Below, in pieces: positions 25,415 to 34,850 of a stretch of 34,964 nucleotides of DNA; position 1 is the stretch's first letter; each line of letters opens with the position of its first letter. Source of the DNA: Acidobacteriota bacterium. GTDB lineage: Bacteria; Acidobacteriota; Terriglobia; Terriglobales; Acidobacteriaceae. Position numbers and translations under genes: made by a program. The notes beneath the pieces are model-generated. The model was given only the letters and a program-made list of their open reading frames with translations. It ran no database searches and was not told the DNA's origin. The DNA lies in the NCBI GenBank assembly GCA_021793595.1, contig JAJYSL010000026.1, positions 1 to 34,964 on the forward strand. The letters are read 5' to 3'.

Positions 25415-26365
25415 ATGGACACAGCAAAATCTATGCGGCCCATTGTCGTGGTTGGAAGTATCAACATGGACCTGGTTTCCGCCGCGCCGCGCATCCCGAT
25501 AGCGGGGGAGACGCTGCTCGGGTCGGGCTTTCAGATGCACCCGGGAGGGAAAGGGGCCAATCAGGCCGTCGCGGTTGGCCGCCTGGGATATCCCGTGGAA
25601 ATGATTGGCATGGTGGGCTCCGATTTGTTTGGAGAGCAAATGCGGCTCCAACTGCACAGTGCTGGAGTCGGCGTGATCGCAGTCAAGACGGTCGAAGGTC
25701 CCACAGGAATTGCAGCCATTACGGTTGCAGCGAATGGAGAAAACTGCATCGTCGTTACGCCAGGCGCCAATGCTGCTATGTCGCCGGAATACGTCGAACA
25801 GCACCGATCGCTGATCCGCAACGCCGGTATGGTGCTGGCGCAGTTGGAGATTCCCGTCGAGTCAGTTGAGCGACTGGCAGAGATTTGCGCGGAAAGCGAT
25901 GTTCCGCTCATGTTAGACCCGGCACCAGCCCAAACACTTCCGCCCACACTTTTGCAGCGTACTCGTTGGATCACTCCGAATGAAACAGAAGCCGAATTTT
26001 ATGCAAATCATCCGAGCGGAGGGCGATTCGGGGCCGGTGAGGCCGCGTTGCAGCAAACGGCACGTGCCGTTTTGGCGCAGGGTCCGCGGAACGTAATTTT
26101 GAAGCTGGGTGCGCGCGGTGCCTACATTGTTTCGGGCGTCGTCGCGCAGCAGGTGACCGCACCGCCTGTCGACGTGCTCGATACAACGGCCGCCGGCGAT
26201 GCGTTGAACGGAGCCTTCGCGGTGGCCCTGATGCTAGGGAAGACTCCATTGGAAAGCGTGCAGTTCGCTGTGGCAGCAGCGTCGATTTCTGTCACTCGAT
26301 CGGGTGCACAGCCGTCGATGCCGACCTTGGATGAAGTTTCGCGGATGCTGGACGACAGGCGATAG
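25415..26365 (+). CDS. rbsK: Ribokinase-family (PfkB) sugar kinase
   Basis: A 316-residue PfkB-family kinase, close to the ~305-315 of ribokinase. First family signature: GSINMDLV near the start and MHPGGKGANQAVAVGRLG (41-58). Later come the NETEAE motif (189-194, magnesium/phosphate site) and the second signature DTTAAGDALNGAFA with catalytic Asp262. This sequence is closer to ribokinase than to fructokinase or adenosine kinase by pattern, but the sugar cannot be proved. ATG 25415 was chosen; the frame is open upstream into the transporter gene. AGGG lies about 9 bases before. It sits between the sugar permease and the secreted fusion protein on the same strand, with 22- and 27-base gaps, indicating one operon. 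Confidence 0.88.
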   Translation: MDTAKSMRPIVVVGSINMDLVSAAPRIPIAGETLLGSGFQMHPGGKGANQAVAVGRLGYPVEMIGMVGSDLFGEQMRLQLHSAGVGVIAVKTVEGPTGIAAITVAANGENCIVVTPGANAAMSPEYVEQHRSLIRNAGMVLAQLEIPVESVERLAEICAESDVPLMLDPAPAQTLPPTLLQRTRWITPNETEAEFYANHPSGGRFGAGEAALQQTARAVLAQGPRNVILKLGARGAYIVSGVVAQQVTAPPVDVLDTTAAGDALNGAFAVALMLGKTPLESVQFAVAAASISVTRSGAQPSMPTLDEVSRMLDDRR

Positions 26366-26392
26366 GTTAGTCACTCTTCAGGGGAGAAATAC

Positions 26393-28588
26393 ATGAACCG
26401 CATTCCCATCCGAATATTTGCAGTGATCGCTCCACTTTTAATGGCTGTGGTAATTTGCCCTTTTGCTGGCGGACAAGACACACATTACGGGCCAAAGGGA
26501 GAACAGATCCCCGTTCCCGACTGTTTCACCTTCAGCAACGCGCACGAGCTCGCACTGGACGGCAGATATCGTCCGTGCCCGGCAAGTACGCATGAAGCGT
26601 GGCTGAAAGACATAACCCATTGGCGGATGGAACGCTGGATTCGCATCGGCTACGATGGCGCGCGCTACAGCATGCCCGCGTTGCAGTGGACGCAGTCCAG
26701 TTTCATCCAGCCGCAAATGATGGTGCAGGATCGATATCTGTACGATCCTGTATCCGGCAAATACACGGTGGACCGCTATCTGGATGATCTAGAAAAGCGT
26801 TATGGCGGAATCGATGCGGTGCTGGTCTGGTCCACTTATCCGAACATGGGGATCGACGATCGCAATCAGCAGGACATGGTCCGCTCCATGCCCGGCGGGG
26901 CCGCCGGAGTGCAGCAGATGGTGGCGGACTTTCATCGTCGCGGCGTGCGCGTGTTGTTTCCAATGATGATGTGGGACCAGGGAACGCGCGATCCGGGAAT
27001 CCCTTGGCCACAGGCGATCGCAGAATTCATGAAGCAGCTGAATGCCGACGGCATCAACGGTGACACGCAGGATGGCGTACCGCTGGCGTTCTCATTGGCG
27101 GCGGATAAGGTGGGCCATCCGCTGGCGTTTGAACCGGAGGGACAGCCTTCCGACGAAGCGCTGGCATGGAACGTGATGACGTGGGGTCAATACCAGTTTC
27201 CCTTCGCACCGGAGGTGGACCGCTTCAAGTGGCTGGAGACGCGCCACATGGTCAACATTTCTCACCGCTGGAACCGCAACAAGACGGATGATCTACAATT
27301 CGCATTCTTCAATGGCGTCGGCTGGGAGAGCTGGGAAAACATCTGGGGCATATGGAACGGAATTACTCCGCGTGATGGTGAAGCCACGCGGCGGATGGCC
27401 ACGATCGAACGTGGCGTGGCTCCATTTCTTGCGAGCCCAGGGTGGGAGCCGATGTATCCCACCACGTTCTACGGAATCTTCGCCAGCCGCTGGCCGCTCG
27501 GCGACAAGACTGTATGGACCATCGTGAACCGCAATGAATACGATGTGTCCGGAAGGCAGATGACTGTCCCTGCCAAGGACGGAATGCACTATTACGATCT
27601 GTATCATGGGGTCGAACTGAAGCGTGATCGCGAAGGCGGCAACGACGTGCTTTCTTTCTCCATCGAGGCACATGGCTTTGGCGCAGTATTGGCAACGCCG
27701 GGCGAGCCCGACGCCACGATGCAGAAACTCATGGCAAAGATGAAGGCCATGACGGTGACACCGCTGTCCAGTTATTCCGATGAATGGAAGACGCTGCCGC
27801 AACAGATGGTTGAAATTCCAGTGACTAAACCAGCGGGCAGCGCGCCGGAAGGCATGGTGGAGATTCCCGCAGCCGACTTTGTCTTTAAAGTTCGAGGCAT
27901 TGAGATCGAGGGCGGCAATGATATTGGCGTCGACGTGCAATATCCATGGGAAGATATGCCGCGGCGTTTTCATGAGCACAAGATGCACATCGACTCGTTC
28001 TACATCGATAAGTATCCGGTGACGAATGCCGAGTTCAAGAAGTTCCTCGATGCCTCCCACTACCAGCCGCAGGACAATCTGGATTTCTTGCGCGACTGGA
28101 AAAATGGGACATATCCCGAGGGCTGGGGCAACAAGCCGGTGACGTGGGTTTCATTGCAAGACGCTCGCGCGTATGCGAAATGGGCCGGCAAGCGCCTGCC
28201 GCATGAATGGGAATGGCAGTATGCTGCGCAGGGAACGGATGGTCGCACGTACCCGTGGGGGGACGATTGGAATCCGCAGGCTGTGCCGGTGCCGGATACG
28301 GGCCGAAGGATGGCGAGCGCCGCCGATGTGGATGCACATCCTGCCGGCGCCAGCCCGTTTGGCGTGGTGGATATGGTGGGTAATGTGTGGCAGTGGACGG
28401 ACGAGTTCACGGATGAACACACCCGGGCTGGAATCCTGCGCGGCGGAAGTCATTACCAGCCGCAAGGCTCGATCTGGTATTTTCCGCAGGCCTATCGCAA
28501 TGATGAACATGGGAAGCTGCTGCTGATGGCTCCCAGCTACGACCGCTCTGGCGGAGTTGGATTCCGTTGTGTGGTGGACGCGAAATAG
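26393..28588 (+). CDS. Secreted fusion of a glycosidase-like domain and an FGE/SUMF1-like domain
   Basis: A 731-residue exported protein. A signal peptide (residues ~1-27, ending FAGGQ) is followed by a ~430-residue part that looks like a glycoside-hydrolase TIM barrel: DAVLVWSTYPN, RGVRVLFPMMMWD, LNADGINGDTQDG (Asp224 is a candidate acid), then beta-rich segments. Residues ~487-730 are a formylglycine-generating-enzyme/SUMF1 fold (FYIDKYPVTNAEFKKFL, PVTWVSLQDARAYAKW, RLPHEWEWQYAAQG, GNVWQWTDEF, LRGGSHYQPQG). The copper-binding cysteines of true FGE should follow RGGS; they are absent, the only nearby Cys being in GFRCVVD. Sulfatase activation is therefore unlikely. The SUMF1-like part is more likely a sugar-binding or altered enzymatic domain. 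SD GGGGAGA precedes the ATG 8 bases upstream. Last in the transporter-kinase operon. Confidence 0.85.
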   Translation: MNRIPIRIFAVIAPLLMAVVICPFAGGQDTHYGPKGEQIPVPDCFTFSNAHELALDGRYRPCPASTHEAWLKDITHWRMERWIRIGYDGARYSMPALQWTQSSFIQPQMMVQDRYLYDPVSGKYTVDRYLDDLEKRYGGIDAVLVWSTYPNMGIDDRNQQDMVRSMPGGAAGVQQMVADFHRRGVRVLFPMMMWDQGTRDPGIPWPQAIAEFMKQLNADGINGDTQDGVPLAFSLAADKVGHPLAFEPEGQPSDEALAWNVMTWGQYQFPFAPEVDRFKWLETRHMVNISHRWNRNKTDDLQFAFFNGVGWESWENIWGIWNGITPRDGEATRRMATIERGVAPFLASPGWEPMYPTTFYGIFASRWPLGDKTVWTIVNRNEYDVSGRQMTVPAKDGMHYYDLYHGVELKRDREGGNDVLSFSIEAHGFGAVLATPGEPDATMQKLMAKMKAMTVTPLSSYSDEWKTLPQQMVEIPVTKPAGSAPEGMVEIPAADFVFKVRGIEIEGGNDIGVDVQYPWEDMPRRFHEHKMHIDSFYIDKYPVTNAEFKKFLDASHYQPQDNLDFLRDWKNGTYPEGWGNKPVTWVSLQDARAYAKWAGKRLPHEWEWQYAAQGTDGRTYPWGDDWNPQAVPVPDTGRRMASAADVDAHPAGASPFGVVDMVGNVWQWTDEFTDEHTRAGILRGGSHYQPQGSIWYFPQAYRNDEHGKLLLMAPSYDRSGGVGFRCVVDAK

Positions 28589-28657
28589 CAGAAGAGCGCG
28601 TGCGATGACTGCCTGTGCTCCCACTGACGGGCAAGTGCAAGCAGTCGGCACGGGTTA

Positions 28658-29608
28658 TTACATGTTGGTATGGCCGTGGCGCATTTCTTCGTTGAAGGCA
28701 GGCTTGGTGATGGCCAGGGCATCCGCCAAAACCGTGTGGTAATGTTCCGAGCGCTGCAATAGCAACGGCGTGGCAGCCGCGAATTGAGGGTCGGCCGCGA
28801 GCTCGATGAACCCCTCGCTGGCCAATAGCGTTGCCGCATGTTGCAGCTGATCTGTGGTCGTGTTCAGATACTGTGCATCTCTGGGATCGGCGACCCATAC
28901 GGGCTGGCTGTTGCCCAGAATTCCGGAAAGCCAATAAAGTTTTAGCGCCAGAAAATCGGTGCGTGCTTCATCGTCGGTGTCGCTAAAGACAAACTTTTTT
29001 TGCCAACGACTGTAGTACCGCGTGGTGACAGGGACTGGCTGGCGATTGCCGCTCTTGATCAGTTCCATCTGTCCGCAGTCCAGCGTCTTGCGAACCGCGT
29101 TGTAGATGAACGATTCTGCATAGGGCTGCTCGGGCGCGGCGACGATGTCCGCAAAGGTGACCGTCATGCTGGCAGCGATCTTGGCATGCAGCGGGCTAGC
29201 AATGCCATCTTCCAGGTGCGCAACGCCATGCACCACGTACGTATCGGAACCGGAAGTGGAGCGATGAAACGGCCAGCGGAAATCGGCGAAGCGAATCGGC
29301 AATCCAGCCAGTGTGACGTAACACTCCGGCCGCGGATTGCGAAGACGCAGTGCGGATTCGCGCAGGTAGGTGGTCAATTCCGGCAGCAGCGCAGTCTGCT
29401 TCATGTCGAAGGTGTTGCTCAATTCCAACTGCAGCGTGCGATCGCCGGCAGTATCTGCACTCAATCCAAAGACGAAGCAAATTGTCGGCGCGCCATTGAA
29501 ATCAGAACCTGCGCGTGTGGACAAAACGACCAAGCCTGCGGTTTTCGCCGCAGATTCAATTGCAGAGGCAAGAGGAAGATTCATCGAAGCGGTTGAACTT
29601 TCTGTCAT
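28658..29608 (-). CDS. Uncharacterised 316-residue cytoplasmic protein
   Basis: No family recognised. The product has no signal peptide or membrane helix. The first ~200 residues alternate strands and helices (GAPTICFVFGLSADT, RTLQLELSNTFDMKQ, ECYVTLAGLPIRFADF). The second part is helix-rich and carries a basic and acidic stretch (TRYYSRWQKKFVFSDTDDEA) and a helical C-terminus with several His residues. Start ATG 29608 has no good ribosome-binding site; an ATG at 29584 is an alternative. It is convergent with the secreted fusion gene (69-base gap) and divergent from the beta-lactamase-like gene (121-base gap), so it is probably monocistronic. The coding call rests on its long open frame and protein-like composition. 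Confidence 0.75.
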   Translation of the reverse strand: MTESSTASMNLPLASAIESAAKTAGLVVLSTRAGSDFNGAPTICFVFGLSADTAGDRTLQLELSNTFDMKQTALLPELTTYLRESALRLRNPRPECYVTLAGLPIRFADFRWPFHRSTSGSDTYVVHGVAHLEDGIASPLHAKIAASMTVTFADIVAAPEQPYAESFIYNAVRKTLDCGQMELIKSGNRQPVPVTTRYYSRWQKKFVFSDTDDEARTDFLALKLYWLSGILGNSQPVWVADPRDAQYLNTTTDQLQHAATLLASEGFIELAADPQFAAATPLLLQRSEHYHTVLADALAITKPAFNEEMRHGHTNM

Positions 29609-29729
29609 ATTGTTGGCTACGTATCCTATGGTTTAGTTTACTAGGATTGTGGTGATGCGTACGTCGGGATGGGCTGCGGCTCAACTCCTCGTATGATTAG
29701 AATTTGCCCGTAGTTGAAAAGGAGCTCGA

Positions 29730-31160
29730 ATGACAGTTGGAATGTTACTTTCTCGCAAGGCCCATTGCATTGTGATCGCAGGATTACTGCTTGCGTGGGC
29801 GACTGTTCCACTTCGTGCGCTTGCTCAGAATTCGCTGCCTGCTGACCAGCAAGCCAAAGTGGACGCGATTGCACAGCGGGTGCTGGGGTCGACCGGAGTG
29901 CCGAGTGCTTCCGTTGGAATCGTGACGAACGGAAAGATCGCCTATGTCAAGGCCTACGGGAAGGCCCAACTGGATCCGCCGGTCGAGGCCAGGCCGGAAA
30001 TGCGCTACAGTGTTGGCTCGATCAGCAAACAATTTACGGCGACGGCCATCCTGATGCTGCAGCAGCAGGGCAAGCTGAAACTCGACGATCCCATCTCCAC
30101 CTGGCTGCCACAGCTGACGCGCTCCAATGAGGTGACATTGCGGGAAATTCTCTCCCACACTTCCGGCTATCAGGATTACTACGCCGAGGATTATTCGATG
30201 CTGCGGATGAAGAATCCCACGACGGCCGATGCCATTATTGACAACTGGGGAAAGAAACCGCTCGACTTCGATCCGGGAACGCAATGGCAGTACAGCAATA
30301 CAAATTTTGTGATCGCCGGAAAAATCGTGGAGATCGTCAGCGGAATGCCGGTGATGAAATTCTTGCAAGAGAATATTTTTACTCCGCTGCGCATGACGGA
30401 CGTGATGAACTCTGACATGCATCATCTGGAGCAGACCGATGCGCATGGTTATATACGCTACGCGCTGGGCCCACTGCGGCCTGCTCCGCAAGATGGCCCT
30501 GGATGGATGTTTGCCGCGGGCGAGTTGGCGATGCCGGTGCGCGATCTGCTGCTATGGGACATTGCGATGATGAACGAATCGCTGCTACAGCCCGCCTCGT
30601 ATAAGGAGATGTTTACTCCTGTGAAGCTGAAGGATGGCAAAGATACGCATTACGGGCTGGGCGTAGAAGTGTCCACGCGTGATGGTCATCTTGTGATTTC
30701 GCACAGTGGAGAGGTTTCAGGCTTTACCAGCGAAAACATGGTTCTGCCGCAGGATAAAGTGGCCATTGCCGTGTTCACGAATCAGGAAGCTGTGGGCGCT
30801 GCGGAAGTGATCGCAGGCAAAATTGCCGCCATGCTGGTTGGACTGCCTCCGGATGAATCGAAACAGAGCCTGGACCAGGCCCGGCAGATTTTGACTGGGC
30901 TGCAGCATGGCAAAATCGATCGGTCACTGTTTACCAAGAACTGCAATGCCTATTTCGATGCGCAGGCACTGGGCGACTTTGAATCGAGCCTGAAACCGCT
31001 TGGCGCCCCGATTGAATTTCGCCAGACGGCAAAAGAGTCCCGCGGCGGCATGACCTTCCGCGCCTACGACGTCGTCTTCGCGACAACGCACGTAGAACTG
31101 ACGACTTACCAGATGCCGGATGGGAAAATTGAGCAATTTATTGTTGCTCCGGCGCAGTAA
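29730..31160 (+). CDS. Secreted serine beta-lactamase-like hydrolase (class C/PBP4-like family)
   Basis: A 476-residue exported serine hydrolase. A signal peptide spans ~1-32 (cleavage near ALAQ). The catalytic Ser97 and Lys100 are in SISK, the second motif Tyr188-Ser-Asn190 in YSNTNF, and the third-motif position holds His325-Ser-Gly in ISHSG. These are the family's SxxK, YxN and KTG-equivalent boxes. A C-terminal ~120-residue extension with beta-rich composition follows. HSG instead of KTG occurs in esterase-, D-aminopeptidase- and lactonase-type members, so antibiotic resistance is not implied. ATG 29730 is supported by GGAG 6 bases upstream. It converges with the CBM9/DUF5916 gene (5-base gap). 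Natural substrate is unknown. Confidence 0.9.
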   Translation: MTVGMLLSRKAHCIVIAGLLLAWATVPLRALAQNSLPADQQAKVDAIAQRVLGSTGVPSASVGIVTNGKIAYVKAYGKAQLDPPVEARPEMRYSVGSISKQFTATAILMLQQQGKLKLDDPISTWLPQLTRSNEVTLREILSHTSGYQDYYAEDYSMLRMKNPTTADAIIDNWGKKPLDFDPGTQWQYSNTNFVIAGKIVEIVSGMPVMKFLQENIFTPLRMTDVMNSDMHHLEQTDAHGYIRYALGPLRPAPQDGPGWMFAAGELAMPVRDLLLWDIAMMNESLLQPASYKEMFTPVKLKDGKDTHYGLGVEVSTRDGHLVISHSGEVSGFTSENMVLPQDKVAIAVFTNQEAVGAAEVIAGKIAAMLVGLPPDESKQSLDQARQILTGLQHGKIDRSLFTKNCNAYFDAQALGDFESSLKPLGAPIEFRQTAKESRGGMTFRAYDVVFATTHVELTTYQMPDGKIEQFIVAPAQ

Positions 31161-31165
31161 GTCGT

Positions 31166-33598
31166 CTAGAAGCGCAGCAGGTAAGTCATCTTCAGATAGA
31201 TTGTTTTGCTGTCGTTCATCAACGAGGAGTAGGTGGGTGGCAGGATAGGATCGTTCGGGTTGCATAGCCCGTTTGGATCGCGCGTGCAGAGGGCACGGTT
31301 TATGTTGGCAAAGTTGCCGATATAGCCGAAGTAGATGGCCGTACCCGGATGCGGCAGATAGGTGAACAGGGCATCCGCAAAAAGGGTCTTTGAATTTGTC
31401 GCGCTGGTGTATTGCGGATTCGGCAAAGTCGAAATATATTGCCCAATCAGATTGAACGAAATCGATTTGGTCATCTGATAGTTCCAGCGGGAAATCAATT
31501 CGTGGTTGTCGTAGACGACGGCTCCGTTCGACGGGTTTGTGAAGTGTGTATACACATAGATGTTGTTCATGTCGATAGATCCGATCGGCTTGATTTCAAG
31601 ATTCAGGTTCGGAGATGCGACATTCACCGGGTCGGGACCGCTAGTGGCGGGTGGAGAATAGTTGATGACCGTGCCCGTATAGATGCCGCCTCCGACAGCA
31701 ATGAAGGACCAAGGCGAAGAATAGAAATTTACTCCGCTGGTGTGGCTGTGGTATTCGACGTTATGGGTCAGGATGGTATAGTCCACCGGACGCAAACGGT
31801 CCTGGCCAAGATCAATATTGGCGGAAACGGATGTTCGATACTTGAAGTTCACGCTATACGCCGGGTTGACATAAAAATCGAGCGGCAACCCGGTGTGGTC
31901 CCAGATTCGTTCACTGTAAATGCTGGGACCGTGGGAAAGAACCCAGCCGCGCTTTGGCCGGAAAGTGTAGCTGTAATAACCGTTTGGCTCGCGTACATCG
32001 GGCCGACGGAAAAAGCCCGTGTCGGTCAAATATCCAGCCGCTGTATCGTTGTACGAAACCCACCAGTTTGTGTGCAGATCGGAATAACTCAGTCCCTGCG
32101 AGTACACCTGTCCGCTGCAACTTAAGGTAAGCACTTCGCAAGCCTGTTCGCCGGAAGTGGCGTTACTTAAATTTTGCGTCTCAGAAGTGATGACCTGGCC
32201 GGTCAATGTCCAGCGGTTTTTCAGGCGCACACGATAATCCAAACCGCCGGCACGGTTGAATGAGCCTAAGTATTCCCGGTCGGCATAAATCATGCCTACA
32301 TCCGACAAAGTTCCGACATCGCGATTCACGCGTGCGACATAAACGTGGGCGCGAGTGCCGAATTCTGGATTGCCGGGAGGTACCGCTTGGCCGGGGCCGC
32401 GATCATCCACTCCCAGGATGCCAAGAGCCCAAGGGCCGAGCTTTCCGGTAAGTCGCGCGCCAAACTGCGGCAAGATGATGCTGTTTGTGTAATACAAGCT
32501 GATTGGAGTCATGAAGTAGCTGCTGTTCTCGATGAAGAACGGCCTCACCTCAGCAAAGTATGGGGGAAAGCGCTGATTCGGCGTGGCAGGATTGTCGATG
32601 CCCACCTGGCTAAAATCCGGATTGAGAGTCGTGTCGAGCACCAGGCTGTTATGCAGGATGAACTTTGCGTCCAGTCCGGCATATGCCTGGAGATGTTTGT
32701 GCTGGAAATACGGGTTGACCGGATTGACGGTATTCAACTGGCGCAGGTTGCGGCCCAGCACGTACGGTTCGAATTGCAGATTTTGACCACGCGCAATATT
32801 CATGAAACCGTCGGCGGCAATGTCCTGAGTCAGGAGTCCAGCTACGTTATGCGTGTTTCTCGGCCAAAAGACCGATTCATTGTCATGCGAAATGTTTCGC
32901 CTCAGGATAATCCCCCACGTCCGCGTCTCTCCCGGAGCAGCTTTGGAAAAATACAGACTTGGAAATGGAATGCGCATCAGCACGACATATCCAAATGGGG
33001 TACGTTTGCCCCACGTGTCCCACACGGTATCGAAGGAATAGTCGGCGCCGTTCTGCTCGCTGTATAGAGCATCTGCTTGTATGCCAAGAGGGTTGGATTT
33101 GAAGATGAATGCCCGTCGCTGATCGTGGAACGTGTCCAGGTAGATTTCGACATTGTCGTCGTCCTCCAGGTTGTCACGGGCAAGCATGTGAGCGCGGATG
33201 AGTTTCGGCGTCTTGTCGTGGCAGATGAAGGCCGCGTAGAAATATTTGTGCGTATATCCCAGGTAAGCGACGGTCGGTTCGGTGGAAGGCTTTCCGTCGT
33301 CGGGATAGCGCTGGACGAAGTGGTTGATCCGCAACATTTGCCGGGCCGCATGGGATGCTAGGGGGGAAACCAGGAAGTCGCTTAACTTGGGCTCGCCATC
33401 GAGCATGGGAACGGTGATGTGGGCGGTATGGCGGACAGAATGCTGCGTCGAGACATGCAGCGACGGCTTTGGCGCCGACGGCAGCGAAGACGACATTGCC
33501 TCTTTGTCTGCGCCGTCGGAGGCAAACGTGCGAGTGCAGCAGCACACAAGTACGACCAGGAGCGGCAAAATCCGATGCGTGAATAGATTGCGGCGCAT
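31166..33598 (-). CDS. CBM9-like/DUF5916 outer-membrane protein
   Basis: An 810-residue exported protein. A signal peptide (MRRNLFTHRILPLLVVL...) leads into a carbohydrate-binding module 9-like domain of ~200 residues (YFYAAFICHD, DDDNVEIYLDT, GIQADALY). The large remaining region has DUF5916 hallmarks (TLNPDFSQVGIDN, NQRFPPYFAEVRPFFIENS) and a beta-barrel-like strand pattern ending in an aromatic residue (YLLRF). Family members are presumed outer-membrane carbohydrate-related proteins in Acidobacteriota and Bacteroidota, but none is well characterised. ATG 33598 was chosen because it begins the signal peptide; the frame extends upstream into ruvB and is not coding there. The ribosome-binding site is weak. 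It is 160 bases downstream of ruvB on the same strand. Confidence 0.85.
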   Translation of the reverse strand: MRRNLFTHRILPLLVVLVCCCTRTFASDGADKEAMSSSLPSAPKPSLHVSTQHSVRHTAHITVPMLDGEPKLSDFLVSPLASHAARQMLRINHFVQRYPDDGKPSTEPTVAYLGYTHKYFYAAFICHDKTPKLIRAHMLARDNLEDDDNVEIYLDTFHDQRRAFIFKSNPLGIQADALYSEQNGADYSFDTVWDTWGKRTPFGYVVLMRIPFPSLYFSKAAPGETRTWGIILRRNISHDNESVFWPRNTHNVAGLLTQDIAADGFMNIARGQNLQFEPYVLGRNLRQLNTVNPVNPYFQHKHLQAYAGLDAKFILHNSLVLDTTLNPDFSQVGIDNPATPNQRFPPYFAEVRPFFIENSSYFMTPISLYYTNSIILPQFGARLTGKLGPWALGILGVDDRGPGQAVPPGNPEFGTRAHVYVARVNRDVGTLSDVGMIYADREYLGSFNRAGGLDYRVRLKNRWTLTGQVITSETQNLSNATSGEQACEVLTLSCSGQVYSQGLSYSDLHTNWWVSYNDTAAGYLTDTGFFRRPDVREPNGYYSYTFRPKRGWVLSHGPSIYSERIWDHTGLPLDFYVNPAYSVNFKYRTSVSANIDLGQDRLRPVDYTILTHNVEYHSHTSGVNFYSSPWSFIAVGGGIYTGTVINYSPPATSGPDPVNVASPNLNLEIKPIGSIDMNNIYVYTHFTNPSNGAVVYDNHELISRWNYQMTKSISFNLIGQYISTLPNPQYTSATNSKTLFADALFTYLPHPGTAIYFGYIGNFANINRALCTRDPNGLCNPNDPILPPTYSSLMNDSKTIYLKMTYLLRF

Positions 33599-33758
33599 CA
33601 ACTGATTCAATTGTCTTTCAGTCTCGATTGCATTGACCCTATGTCCATTGTAGGGGACTGCGCGAGCGCGCTGGATTGCCTGCAGATATTTAGATGCAGA
33701 GGTATGGCACTTGTAGATAAGGACGTGCGCAACGGATAAAGGCGAGCGCGAATTATCG

Positions 33759-34790
33759 TCAAAACAGCAGATTCTGTTTGCGGGGCGGTTCCAGGCCGAA
33801 ATGCTGGTACGCAAGTCGCGTGGCGACGCGGCCGCGCGGTGTGCGATCGAGAAATCCTATCTGAATTAAAAACGGTTCATACACTTCTTCCAGCGCGTCT
33901 TCTTCTTCCGCCAGCGCCGCCGCCAACGTGTTCAGGCCGACGGGACCGCCATCGTATTTGTCGATGATGGTGCGCAGGAGACGGCGATCCATTTCGTCAA
34001 ATCCGTGTGCGTCCACTTCCAGCAGGCTGAGTGCGGCCATCGCCGTCTCGCGGTCGATGAGTCCATTGGCGCGAACCTGTGCATAATCGCGAACCCGGCG
34101 CAGCAAGCGGTTGGCAATGCGGGGTGTCCCGCGGCATCGCATGGCGATTTCCGCGGCGCCGTCGTCATCAATGGGCACGTTCAACACATCTGCGGAGCGA
34201 TGCACGATGATGCGCAACTCCTCGTCGGTGTAAAAATCCAGGCGCAGCAGAATTCCAAATCGCGCCAGCAAGGGAGACGCCAACAATCCGGGCCGCGTGG
34301 TTGCGGAGATGAAGGTAAACGGATGCAAATCCATCACGTGGGTGCGTGCGGCTGGACCCTGCCCGATGATGATGTCCAACTTGTAATCTTCCAGCGCCGT
34401 GTACAGCTTCTCCTGCAAGGCCGGCTGGAGGCGATGAATCTCATCCAGAAACAGCACCTGGTGCTTCTTAAGGTTGGTCAGGATTGCCGTCAAGTCGCCT
34501 TGAATTTGGATCGCGGGTCCGGAGGTTTGTTGGAAGCCGACGCCGAGCTCATTCGCAATGATATTGGCAAGCGTGGTTTTCCCCAATCCCGGAGGACCGG
34601 AGAGCAGCACATGATCGAGCGCCTCCCCGCGATTCTTGGCCGCTTCGAGTGCGATCGACAGCTGCTCCTTCGCTTTGCGTTGCCCGATAAACTCATTCAG
34701 CCGCTGCGGACGCAGCTTCAGGTCTAGTGCGAGGTCATCCTCGACGGGTTCGGCGGAGACAATGCGGTCGGATGGGCGGTTCAAGTCCAT
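33759..34790 (-). CDS. ruvB: Holliday junction branch-migration helicase RuvB
   Basis: A 343-residue AAA+ motor of the RuvAB branch-migration complex, at normal length. Opening [18 protein letters not shown] and Walker [12 protein letters not shown] are followed by Walker [12 protein letters not shown], sensor 1 with [18 protein letters not shown], arginine-rich motifs ([17 protein letters not shown]), and the C-terminal winged helix [14 protein letters not shown]. No ruvA or ruvC is in the window. The upstream neighbour, 60 bases away on the same strand, is a truncated unidentified gene. Housekeeping function; the identification is secure. Confidence 0.98.
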   Translation of the reverse strand: MDLNRPSDRIVSAEPVEDDLALDLKLRPQRLNEFIGQRKAKEQLSIALEAAKNRGEALDHVLLSGPPGLGKTTLANIIANELGVGFQQTSGPAIQIQGDLTAILTNLKKHQVLFLDEIHRLQPALQEKLYTALEDYKLDIIIGQGPAARTHVMDLHPFTFISATTRPGLLASPLLARFGILLRLDFYTDEELRIIVHRSADVLNVPIDDDGAAEIAMRCRGTPRIANRLLRRVRDYAQVRANGLIDRETAMAALSLLEVDAHGFDEMDRRLLRTIIDKYDGGPVGLNTLAAALAEEEDALEEVYEPFLIQIGFLDRTPRGRVATRLAYQHFGLEPPRKQNLLF

Positions 34791-34850
34791 GCAAGCGGAT
34801 GGTATCGTGAGCGGCGGTTGGATGCAATGCTGCCCGATGTGACGCCACAG

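Noticed and set aside
26393..28588. A genuine sulfatase-maturing FGE
   Set aside because: The copper-binding cysteines expected after RGGS are absent and no sulfatase gene is in the window.
29730..31160. An antibiotic-resistance beta-lactamase
   Set aside because: The third motif is HSG rather than KTG and the protein has an extra C-terminal domain; a general secreted serine hydrolase fits better.
33599..33814. Extending the DUF5916 gene to an upstream start at 33814
   Set aside because: That would overlap the ruvB 3' end, and the signal peptide starts at the internal ATG 33598.
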